Source: Gammaproteobacteria bacterium
Lineage (GTDB): Bacteria > Pseudomonadota > Gammaproteobacteria > Pseudomonadales > Pseudohongiellaceae
Reading direction: 5' to 3'
Length of the DNA stretch: 7,030 bases
NCBI GenBank assembly: GCA_002694855.1
Contig: NZNL01000005.1
Location: forward strand, 9,663-16,692
The notes under the pieces: generated by a model
Told to the model about the DNA's origin: nothing
Databases searched by the model: none
What the model saw: only the letters and a program-made list of their open reading frames with translations
Shown here: one piece after another, positions 1 through 5,883 of the stretch
How the letters are laid out: the number at the start of each line of letters is the position of its first letter
How positions within the stretch are numbered: the stretch's first letter is position 1
Position numbers and translations under genes: made by a program

Positions 1-635
1 GGGCCCATGTGTGAACCCAACACTCCATCGACACTTATAGCTGCTTTCAATAACTCATTATCGAAATTTTCTTCCATGACGTCGTAGATATTTATAAGCG
101 CCAATCGAAGCAAATCCCGCATGTCTTCTTTGCCAAGCATTTTCATACCTAGCCCCAACTTTGCCAACGTCATACGATCGGTCCAATTGCTATCCAGCAA
201 TTTAGGAGCGCGCCTCTCAAAAGCATTAGCTAGTAACTTCGAGAATTTAAGCATCTGGCGATTGAATGATTGATAAGCACGCTGGTCTTTTCCTGATAAT
301 TCTCCCCCCTCGACACCGTCACCTTTTATGGTGAGATGGTTACCGTTTTCAGCAAGTGCGATTGTATTTAAATTTCGCGCTGCCAACTTCAAACCATGTT
401 TTGCCAATCCTAAATCCGAAGCCACTCTCGGATTAAGCTGGAAGAGCCAATGGGCGCAACCAGAAACTGCATAATTATCGGCAAATTTCCTCGTTGTTGC
501 TGCCCCACCCAGAGATTCATTCGCCTCTAGTACCAGCACTTTACGTCCAGATTTTGCGAGGTAATTTGCACAGATAAGACCGTTATGACCACCTCCTACA
601 ACGACGACATCGTATTGTGAAGGAACATTAGTCAT
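1..635 (-). CDS. FAD-dependent oxidoreductase, phytoene dehydrogenase/PYROXD2-like (N-terminal part, runs off left edge)
   Basis: An open frame of 211 codons runs from an ATG at 633-635 to the left edge with no stop, so the C-terminal half is missing. Residues 9-37 form a Rossmann dinucleotide-binding unit, with the glycines of GGGHNG at G14, G16 and G19 and the acidic strand end E37 of LVLE. This is typical of FAD binding in the phytoene desaturase / PYROXD2 family (COG1233). The N-terminal region is clearly paralogous to the upstream gene: both have GHNGL, LAKSG or LGKSG, VLVLE and HGL in the same order. The ATG lies inside the end of the upstream gene (shared ATGACTAA, 8 bp) and has an AGAGGG Shine-Dalgarno at 644-649, so the two are probably translationally coupled. 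A carotenoid role is unlikely because no carotenoid genes are nearby. The substrate is unknown. Family assignment is firm; function is not. Confidence 0.88.
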   Translation of the reverse strand, partial: MTNVPSQYDVVVVGGGHNGLICANYLAKSGRKVLVLEANESLGGAATTRKFADNYAVSGCAHWLFQLNPRVASDLGLAKHGLKLAARNLNTIALAENGNHLTIKGDGVEGGELSGKDQRAYQSFNRQMLKFSKLLANAFERRAPKLLDSNWTDRMTLAKLGLGMKMLGKEDMRDLLRLALINIYDVMEENFDNELLKAAISVDGVLGSHMG

Positions 636-2247
636 CGTCGTAGCCCTCTGGTACCGTATTCGTTCGCTTTAGGTCCATGAGTATCTCTCGCGCTGCATTC
701 GCACCTGGGGCTGCCATTACACCTCCCCCTGGATGGGTACCCGAGCTGCACATATACATCCCTTTTACTGGGCCACGATATTGGGCATAGCCAGGAAAAG
801 GACGATTAAATAGTAGTTGATCGAAGGTGAGCTCTCCCATAAAAATGTTCCCTTCTGTAAGACCAACTTCATTCTCAATTTCACGAGGAGTCCTTACTTC
901 ACAGTGTAAAATTAAATCCTTGAAATCAGGGCTGTAATTGGCAATTTGATTAATTACCGTTTCGCCGAAAGCATCTCGATCTTGATCTGTCCATTCGCGA
1001 CCATTAATTTTCGGAGGAGCATACTGAACAAAAACCGTCATCATGTGCTTGCCGGGTGGAGCCATAGTCGGATCAATCTGAGACGGAATTAGCATATCTA
1101 TGTAAGGATCTTTTGACCACGTTTCGTTTTTCCAGTCGTCGTAGGCTCGCTCCATTCTTTCTAATGAATCAATCATGTGCATATCGGTTTGCATCAAGGG
1201 ACTGTTTTTTGGAAGACCATTAAAGGTCGGCAAACCGTCAAGTGCTATGTTTAATTTCCCGGATGAACCACGAATCTTGAAATTCTTCGCCTTCTGTACA
1301 ATGTCTTTAGGCAGATCATTTTCGCTCATAATATTGAGTAAAGTCCGCTTCGGGTCCAAATTGGAAACTACAACGTCTGCGTAGTACTCGTCGCCATTGG
1401 TAAGCGCAACTCCTTTTGTTCTGCCACTTTCGACTATTATTTGTCCTACTTCGGCATCACATTGAATCTTGCCCCCAAAAGATTTAAAGGATGAAGCCAA
1501 AGCTTCGGAAATAGCTCCCATTCCTCCACGGGCAAAGCCCCATGCACCCACGGTGCCATCCACGTCGCCCATATAGTGATGTAGCAATACATAAGCTGTG
1601 CCCGGAGAATAAACACCAAGAGCTGTTCCAATAATCCCACTACCAGCAAGATGAGCCTTTAGGACATCGGTATCGAAGTATTCATCCAAATAGTCTCCAA
1701 TGCTCATGGTCCAAAATCGCAGTGTATCGGCCAATCCTTCTTCGCCCATCTGTCCAAAAGCTTTTGCCAACACCACCATTTCTTTCAAATCTCTAGGCTT
1801 TAGCGAGGTTGGATCCGCCGGCGTCCGCATAAGGAAAGGGCGGATCAAACGGGTTTGTTTCATAACATCAGCTTCATAGCGCTCGTAGGCATTAGCGTCG
1901 CGTACCGAGTGCCTTGCGATTTCCCGATAGTGCCGCTCATGATCTGGATAATCACCGAAATAGTCACCGTTCTCACAAAAAGTAACACTCCCACCGTAGG
2001 GCACTACCTGCAATCCATGGCGCGGAAGCTCAAGGTCACGGGTAATTTCAGGGCGCAGGAGACTGCAAACATAAGAACAATTGGAATATATCCAGTCCTT
2101 ATGTAATTCACGACTTACCGTCGCTCCACCAATATAGGAATTTTTTTCAAGTACCAGCACATTCAATCCTGACTTTCCCAAATAAGCGGCATTGGTTAAG
2201 CCGTTGTGCCCTGCCCCGATAACTATTGCATCGTACTTCACTGTCAC
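628..2247 (-). CDS. FAD-dependent oxidoreductase, phytoene dehydrogenase/PYROXD2-like, complete
   Basis: This is a complete 539-residue flavoprotein, close to the usual length of bacterial PYROXD2-like proteins. The N-terminal FAD-binding unit has VIGAGHNG with G11, G13 and G16, then E34 at the end of LVLE, followed by GG at 40-41. A central GGMGAISEAL (241-250) and ADVVVSNLDP (290-299) match the second nucleotide-contact region of phytoene-desaturase-type enzymes. The C-terminal segment 496-526, with SGTHPGGGVMAAPGANAA, is the family's closing FAD-contact motif. No signal peptide or membrane segment is seen, so it is probably cytoplasmic. The start is GTG at 2245-2247: a GGAG site lies 9 nt upstream (2257-2260) and an in-frame TAA lies at 2254-2256. 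A second in-frame GTG two codons later is too far from that site. It is first in a two-gene operon with its paralogue and divergent from the polyamine-type importer. The reaction and substrate cannot be read from the sequence; oxidation of an amine or a lipid-like compound are both possible. Confidence 0.92.
   Translation of the reverse strand: MTVKYDAIVIGAGHNGLTNAAYLGKSGLNVLVLEKNSYIGGATVSRELHKDWIYSNCSYVCSLLRPEITRDLELPRHGLQVVPYGGSVTFCENGDYFGDYPDHERHYREIARHSVRDANAYERYEADVMKQTRLIRPFLMRTPADPTSLKPRDLKEMVVLAKAFGQMGEEGLADTLRFWTMSIGDYLDEYFDTDVLKAHLAGSGIIGTALGVYSPGTAYVLLHHYMGDVDGTVGAWGFARGGMGAISEALASSFKSFGGKIQCDAEVGQIIVESGRTKGVALTNGDEYYADVVVSNLDPKRTLLNIMSENDLPKDIVQKAKNFKIRGSSGKLNIALDGLPTFNGLPKNSPLMQTDMHMIDSLERMERAYDDWKNETWSKDPYIDMLIPSQIDPTMAPPGKHMMTVFVQYAPPKINGREWTDQDRDAFGETVINQIANYSPDFKDLILHCEVRTPREIENEVGLTEGNIFMGELTFDQLLFNRPFPGYAQYRGPVKGMYMCSSGTHPGGGVMAAPGANAAREILMDLKRTNTVPEGYDDD
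644..649 (-). promoter_or_regulatory. Ribosome binding site for the downstream flavoprotein gene
   Basis: AGAGGG on the minus strand lies 8 nt before the ATG at 633-635 and inside the last codons of the upstream gene. It fixes the start of the second flavoprotein at the 8-bp overlap and gives it its own initiation signal as well as possible coupling. Confidence 0.7.
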
Positions 2248-2256
2248 TCTGTGTTA

Positions 2257-2260
2257 CTCC
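2257..2260 (-). promoter_or_regulatory. Ribosome binding site deciding the GTG start of the first flavoprotein gene
   Basis: GGAG on the minus strand lies 9 nt before the GTG at 2245-2247. An in-frame TAA at 2254-2256 excludes any longer protein, and the next GTG (2239-2241) would be 15 nt from this site, so the first GTG is preferred. Confidence 0.65.
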
Positions 2261-2322
2261 AGATTCATTCTCACCAAGTTGGTTCCAACAAAGACAAAAG
2301 TCGAAGCGCGCTAAAACCTGCG

Positions 2323-2333
2323 GCTACTGTAGC
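2323..2333. repeat. Short perfect palindrome, possible operator half of the flavoprotein promoter region
   Basis: GCTAC-T-GTAGC is perfect with 5-bp arms. It lies 76 bp before the flavoprotein start and 5 bp from the larger near-palindrome at 2339-2357. A palindrome this short could be chance; it is listed because of its position. Confidence 0.3.
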
Positions 2334-2338
2334 TCAAC

Positions 2339-2357
2339 ATATTGCTTTAAGCTATAT
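2339..2357. promoter_or_regulatory. 19-bp near-palindrome, candidate operator upstream of the flavoprotein genes
   Basis: ATATTGCTT-T-AAGCTATAT has 9-bp arms with one mismatched pair (2343 against 2353) around a single central base. It lies about 92 bp upstream of the flavoprotein GTG start, where a promoter for the minus-strand operon could be. A dimeric helix-turn-helix regulator would bind such a site, but no regulator gene is in the window and the family cannot be named. Confidence 0.4.
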
Positions 2358-2480
2358 TTCGACACTATTTTCAAACCACCTCCCTGTCACGAATTAAACG
2401 GCAGTGGATCATAAATAAACAATAGGATTTCAGCCTAACTAAAGACCGGGCATCTCACATAAAGAAATTAAACCATTACA

Positions 2481-2509
2481 TTGATATTGTTCCGTGGTAA
2501 AACTTTAAA
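2481..2509 (+). promoter_or_regulatory. Candidate sigma70 promoter for the importer operon
   Basis: TTGATA at 2481-2486 (5 of 6 to consensus) is followed after 17 bp by TTTAAA at 2504-2509 (4 of 6). Transcription would start near 2516, leaving an untranslated leader of about 145 nt. An alternative -10, TAAAAT at 2596-2601 (5 of 6), has no good -35 but abuts the palindrome at 2601-2615 and could serve an activator-dependent promoter. AT-rich sequence makes chance matches likely. Confidence 0.35.
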
Positions 2510-2600
2510 ATGGGAAATTAAAAAGACAAATCAATATCGTAAGGATGGATGCCTAGATTTAAGAAAGTGTAGAATTCTAGGAAGGCGCTCCAAATTAAAA

Positions 2601-2615
2601 TGTAAATTATTTACA
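2601..2615. promoter_or_regulatory. Perfect 15-bp palindrome, candidate operator of the importer operon
   Basis: TGTAAAT-T-ATTTACA has perfect 7-bp arms around one central base, 44 bp before the ATG of the binding-protein gene and touching a possible -10 (TAAAAT, 2596-2601). Its position fits an operator that blocks or modulates transcription of the importer. The outer TGTAAA...TTTACA resembles a TyrR box, but the spacing is 3 rather than 6, so TyrR is not proposed. Confidence 0.5.
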
Positions 2616-2659
2616 GCTTGCCGGTTGAAATCATGCTCAGAAGAAATGAAGGCCCCAAC

Positions 2660-3760
2660 ATGCGTAAACTCTACAACTTTGCGTTATACCTAATACCGCA
2701 ATTATTATTGTCTTCATCAGTTGCTTTCTCACAAGATACCAAGCTGCTCAATATTTACAATTGGTCTGATTATATTAACCCTAGTGTTGTCGACGCTTTC
2801 GAAAAAGAATACGGAATCAAAGTTAATTACGATATCTACGACACAAGTGAGATTGTCGATACGAAGCTTCTGGCTGGAAGAAGTGGTTATGACGTGGTTT
2901 TCCATGGCGCATCATTTGCGTCACGACTGCTGGCCATCGGCGTCTTTCAGCCCCTTGATAAATCAAAACTGAGTAATTGGGGAAACCTGGACCCAATTAA
3001 ACTAGAAGCCATAGAAGAGTTTGATCCGGGTAATCGGTTTGGCATGCCCTACATGTGGGGAACAACTGGGGTCACGTACAATGCCGACATGATTGAAGCT
3101 CGTTTGCCCAATGCCCCCGTGGACAGTTACGACCTCATATTCGATCCAGCCGTAATATCCAAGTTCAGTGACTGCGGAGTTTCTTTTCTAGACGATCCTA
3201 CCTCCGTCGTCCCAATGGGAATGATTTACCTCGGCCACCCTTTTAACTCCGTAGAACCTGAGCATCTGGAAGCGGTAGAAGAACTGTTCACTGCGGTCAG
3301 ACCATATATAAAATATTTTAGTTCTTCAAAGCTAACTATAGATCTACCCAGTCGCGAAGTTTGTATCGCTATGAGCTGGTCAGGGGATTATGCGGTTGCG
3401 ATAACACGCGCTCGCGAAGTAGGCATCGACCTCAATCTTAAATATGCCATACCTGCGGAAGGAGGTATTGGTTGGTATGACATGGTCTTTATTCCTGCTG
3501 ACGCTTCCCATTCAGATAACGCACATCTTTTCCTGAATTATTTACTCAGACCCAATGTAATCGCTACTGTAACGAACTATATCGGCTATGCAAATGCCAA
3601 TCAGGCAGCCAATCCGTTAATCATTCCCGAGTATTATTCGGATGTTGCTATCTACCCGGATGATGAAACTTTTCAGAGCCTGGAAATAACCCACATTCTA
3701 GAGCCTACCTTGGAAAGAAGACGGTCAAGAACTTGGACCCGCATAAAGTCGGGGTTGTGA
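2660..3760 (+). CDS. potF: Periplasmic polyamine-binding protein of an ABC importer, PotF-like
   Basis: This is the substrate-binding protein of a polyamine importer, 366 residues from the chosen ATG. The start at 2660 is preferred because a GAAGG site lies just upstream (2648-2652) and a good signal peptide follows: MRK, a hydrophobic stretch to about residue 20, and likely cleavage after VAFS (residue 24). The two upstream in-frame ATGs (2618, 2633) lack a ribosome site and would spoil the signal. The mature protein tracks E. coli PotF throughout: NIYNWSDYI at 31-39, GVFQPLDKSKL, FGMPYMWGTTG, CGVSFLD, SWSGD at 239-243, LNYLLRP, GYANAN and a C-terminal WTRIKSG. Conserved ligand-site residues by recalled alignment are W35, S36, D37, Y38, W240, D243, D274 and Y310. 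Differences from PotF are G83 (Ser85), D179 (Ala182), S182 (Glu185) and W272 (Phe276), so ligand preference may differ. It is the first gene of the importer operon. Confidence 0.93.
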   Translation: MRKLYNFALYLIPQLLLSSSVAFSQDTKLLNIYNWSDYINPSVVDAFEKEYGIKVNYDIYDTSEIVDTKLLAGRSGYDVVFHGASFASRLLAIGVFQPLDKSKLSNWGNLDPIKLEAIEEFDPGNRFGMPYMWGTTGVTYNADMIEARLPNAPVDSYDLIFDPAVISKFSDCGVSFLDDPTSVVPMGMIYLGHPFNSVEPEHLEAVEELFTAVRPYIKYFSSSKLTIDLPSREVCIAMSWSGDYAVAITRAREVGIDLNLKYAIPAEGGIGWYDMVFIPADASHSDNAHLFLNYLLRPNVIATVTNYIGYANANQAANPLIIPEYYSDVAIYPDDETFQSLEITHILEPTLERRRSRTWTRIKSGL

Positions 3761-3770
3761 TCAAGTCATA

Positions 3771-4925
3771 ATGGATGCAAATAATAAAATGAATAAGCCT
3801 CACGAACCTCAAGTTCCTGACGGCAGTCCCAACATTCAATCTTTCATTCAAATTCAAGCTCTTTCAAAGGAATTTAATGGCTTTAAGGCCATCGACCAGG
3901 TCAACCTTAACATTCACAAGGGCGAACTTTTTGCGATTCTAGGAGGGTCTGGCTGTGGGAAGTCGACGCTACTGCGCATGTTGGCCGGTCTAGAAACGCC
4001 ATCTTCGGGAAAAATAATACTGGACGGCGAAGATATTACAGATTGGCCTGCCTATGAACGCCCAATCAATATGATGTTTCAATCATATGCACTATTTCCA
4101 CACATGACGGTTGAAAAAAATGTGGCTTATGGCCTTCAGAAAGAAAAAATTCCTCAATCAGAAATCGACCAACGCGTTAAAAAAATGTTAGACCTAGTTC
4201 AGTTAAGTGACTTTGGTAAACGTAAACCTGATCGTTTGTCTGGTGGAGAAAAGCAGAGGGTAGCGCTTGCCAGAGCGCTGATAAAAAATCCAAAACTATT
4301 GTTACTGGATGAACCTCTTGCGGCGCTAGATAAAAAACTCAGAGAACAAACCCAATTCGAGTTGATAAATTTGCAAGAAGAGTTAGGAGTAACATTCATT
4401 GTCGTGACACATGATCAGGAAGAAGCCATGACACTGGCGAGCAGGATCGCTGTTATGAAAGCCGGTAAGTTTGTTCAGATAGGCTCACCTACAGAGATTT
4501 ATGAATATCCGAAAAATCGTTTCGTCGCTGACTTTTTCGGTACGATAAATATCTTTGATGCTATTGTTATCGATCAAGATGATGCACAAATCACAGCAAC
4601 CTTCGATCAATCAGAGCTTATCTTGAAGGCCTATACGCACAACACTACTAATATCGGTGACAAAGTGGGCATCGCGGTACGCCCGGAAAAGATATCGATT
4701 AGCAAGGATTTACCAGTGGACGCAAATATAACTATCTCAAAAGGAATTGTTTGGGATTTAGCCTATTATGGAAATCATTCAATCTATCGAGTAAAAACTG
4801 AATCTGGCCGAATCGTTCAGGTGAGCACCCAAAACCACAAACGTTCTTCCGAACATTTAGTAGAGTGGAATGATGAAGTGTATCTGTCCTGGGAACAAAA
4901 TAGCAGCATTGTGTTGCTTGACTAA
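3771..4925 (+). CDS. potG: ATPase subunit of the polyamine ABC importer, PotG-like
   Basis: The 384-residue nucleotide-binding subunit hydrolyses ATP on the cytoplasmic face to drive import. All ABC motifs are present: Walker A GGSGCGKS at 58-65, Q-loop Q104 in MMFQSYALFPHMT, signature LSGGE at 156-160, Walker B LLLLDE at 176-181, D-loop LD at 186-187 and switch H214. Residues from about 245 to the end form the C-terminal regulatory TOBE-type region of PotA/PotG proteins, with VRPEKI and a closing VYLSWE pattern. The sequence is closer to E. coli PotG than to PotA as recalled. The start is uncertain: ATG at 3771 lies 10 bp after the binding-protein stop with no clear Shine-Dalgarno, and ATG at 3789 is an alternative that would remove six residues from a poorly conserved N-terminal tail. 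Low-strength initiation may rely on coupling to the preceding gene. Function is firm; substrate follows from the operon. Confidence 0.94.
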   Translation: MDANNKMNKPHEPQVPDGSPNIQSFIQIQALSKEFNGFKAIDQVNLNIHKGELFAILGGSGCGKSTLLRMLAGLETPSSGKIILDGEDITDWPAYERPINMMFQSYALFPHMTVEKNVAYGLQKEKIPQSEIDQRVKKMLDLVQLSDFGKRKPDRLSGGEKQRVALARALIKNPKLLLLDEPLAALDKKLREQTQFELINLQEELGVTFIVVTHDQEEAMTLASRIAVMKAGKFVQIGSPTEIYEYPKNRFVADFFGTINIFDAIVIDQDDAQITATFDQSELILKAYTHNTTNIGDKVGIAVRPEKISISKDLPVDANITISKGIVWDLAYYGNHSIYRVKTESGRIVQVSTQNHKRSSEHLVEWNDEVYLSWEQNSSIVLLD

Positions 4926-4936
4926 TGGTTTAATAG

Positions 4937-5848
4937 ATGGCAAATCCTCGACAAGCATTGGGTGATCTCCTGTGGCGGCGGATAGTAATAGTTCTTCCCT
5001 ACCTGTGGTTGGTGCTATTTTTTCTAGTTCCGTTTGCCATCGTATTTAAAATTAGTTTTTCCGATCCCATCGTGGCACAACCCCCTTTCACGCCTCTTTT
5101 TGATCAGTCTCAGAATTTCTTAAATTGGTTCCAAGGAAGCCTCAATAATTACTTATTCCTACTCGAAGACAATCTTTATTGGGTTAGTTATTTAAGATCA
5201 ATCAAAGTCGCTTTTATCTCTACGATATTTTGTTTGCTACTGGGTTATCCCATGGCTTATTACATCGCTCAGTCCCCACCAACCAAGCGTAATGTATTGC
5301 TAATGTTAATTATCCTGCCATTTTGGACCTCGTTTTTATTACGAGTTTATGCGTGGATGGGGATACTTAGCACCAATGGGATTATCAACAGCATGTTTCT
5401 TTGGACCGGGATAATTGATGAACCTATCCAAATGCTATATACCAATTTTGCGGTTTACCTAGGGATCGTTTATACCTATTTGCCCTTCATGATCTTACCC
5501 CTTTATGCCAACCTGGAAAGACTCGATTTAAATCTTCATGATGCTGCCGCAGACCTTGGTGGCAAACCACTGCAAGTATTTCGGGATATCACCCTGCCGG
5601 TTTCCTTACCCGGGATCATAGCCGGCTCACTGCTAGTATTTATCCCGGCAATGGGCGAATTTGTTATTCCAGCGTTATTGGGAGGTCTAGATTCACTGAT
5701 GATAGGACGCACACTGTATGATGAATTCTTCGTCAATCGGGACTGGCCTCTAGCATCTGCTGTCGCCACTATCTTGCTGTTGATTTTGGTGCTACCTATG
5801 GTGTTCTTCCAGCGGACCCAAGCAAAATCAGTAGAGGAAAACTCATGA
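4937..5848 (+). CDS. potH: Permease subunit 1 of the polyamine ABC importer, PotH-like
   Basis: This 303-residue inner-membrane permease half has six predicted membrane segments, at about 15-38, 88-111, 119-138, 168-190, 225-245 and 273-292. A large periplasmic loop between the first two contains FTPLFDQSQNFLNWFQG. The cytoplasmic EAA-type coupling loop that docks onto the ATPase is at 202-221 (DAAADLGGKPLQVF), with Asp in place of the usual first Glu. Other PotH-like signatures are ILPFWTSFLLRVYAWMGIL, GEFVIPALLGG, MIGRTL and NRDWPLASA. The start ATG lies 11 bp after the ATPase stop without a strong ribosome site. The protein lacks the longer N-terminal tail of E. coli PotH but begins well before the first membrane segment, so it appears complete. 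It should pair with the next permease to form the channel. Its stop overlaps the ATG of a 12-codon mini-ORF. Confidence 0.93.
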   Translation: MANPRQALGDLLWRRIVIVLPYLWLVLFFLVPFAIVFKISFSDPIVAQPPFTPLFDQSQNFLNWFQGSLNNYLFLLEDNLYWVSYLRSIKVAFISTIFCLLLGYPMAYYIAQSPPTKRNVLLMLIILPFWTSFLLRVYAWMGILSTNGIINSMFLWTGIIDEPIQMLYTNFAVYLGIVYTYLPFMILPLYANLERLDLNLHDAAADLGGKPLQVFRDITLPVSLPGIIAGSLLVFIPAMGEFVIPALLGGLDSLMIGRTLYDEFFVNRDWPLASAVATILLLILVLPMVFFQRTQAKSVEENS

Positions 5849-5883
5849 TAAGAGGATTCCACTTAACAGGTGACCCCGCGTGA
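5845..5883 (+). other. Possible 12-codon coupling ORF between the two permease genes
   Basis: An ATG at 5845-5847 overlaps the potH-like stop as ATGA, is preceded 7 nt upstream by GAGG (5834-5837), and reads 12 codons (MIRGFHLTGDPA) to a TGA at 5881-5883. That stop overlaps the GTG start of the next gene as GTGA. It is in a different frame from both permeases. It could carry ribosomes across the 31-bp gap, or it may be chance. The peptide matches nothing I recognise. Confidence 0.3.
5868..5873 (+). promoter_or_regulatory. Ribosome binding site deciding the GTG start of the second permease
   Basis: AGGTGA lies 6 nt before the GTG at 5880-5882 and is the clearest ribosome site within the importer operon. 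It supports the GTG start over the in-frame ATG at 5901. Confidence 0.65.

Larger units (their letters stand above)
2248..2659. other. Divergent intergenic control region, no gene seen
   Basis: This is 412 bp between the divergent flavoprotein and importer operons. It is AT-rich, and the short open frames inside it have no ribosome site or recognisable protein. It holds a candidate plus-strand sigma70 promoter (2481-2509), a perfect 15-bp palindrome (2601-2615), a 19-bp near-palindrome (2339-2357), and smaller palindromes at 2278-2289, 2305-2312 and 2323-2333. No tRNA, riboswitch or small-RNA structure was recognised. Confidence 0.75.

Noticed and set aside
1..2247. Carotenoid biosynthesis locus (CrtI-type phytoene desaturases)
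   Set aside because: The fold is shared, but the GHNG motif, the NCSYV and HGL patterns and the C-terminal GTHPGGG segment fit PYROXD2-like proteins better, and no phytoene synthase, cyclase or other carotenoid gene is present.
2339..2390. Sigma70 promoter for the flavoprotein operon
   Set aside because: TTGAAA (2369-2374, minus strand) is a fair -35, but the hexamers at 17-18 bp spacing match only 3 of 6, so no promoter could be assigned.
2483..2538. Inverted repeat GATATTG (2483-2489) and CAATATC (2532-2538)
   Set aside because: Seven-base arms in AT-rich sequence separated by 42 bases are easily due to chance, and the left arm overlaps the candidate -35.
2601..2615. TyrR box
   Set aside because: The TGTAAA and TTTACA halves match but are separated by 3 bases instead of the 6 I recall for the TyrR consensus.
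2618..2659. Longer start (ATG at 2618 or 2633) for the binding protein
   Set aside because: These starts lack a ribosome site and would place charged residues ahead of the signal peptide; ATG at 2660 has GAAGG upstream and gives a normal signal sequence.
2481..2693. Small plus-strand open frame in the intergenic region
   Set aside because: It has no ribosome site, no recognisable protein pattern, and overlaps the start of the binding-protein gene in another frame; the region looks regulatory.
4925..4933. ATG overlapping the ATPase stop (TAATG) as the permease start
   Set aside because: It reads only two codons before a TAA at 4931-4933; the permease frame begins at the ATG at 4937.
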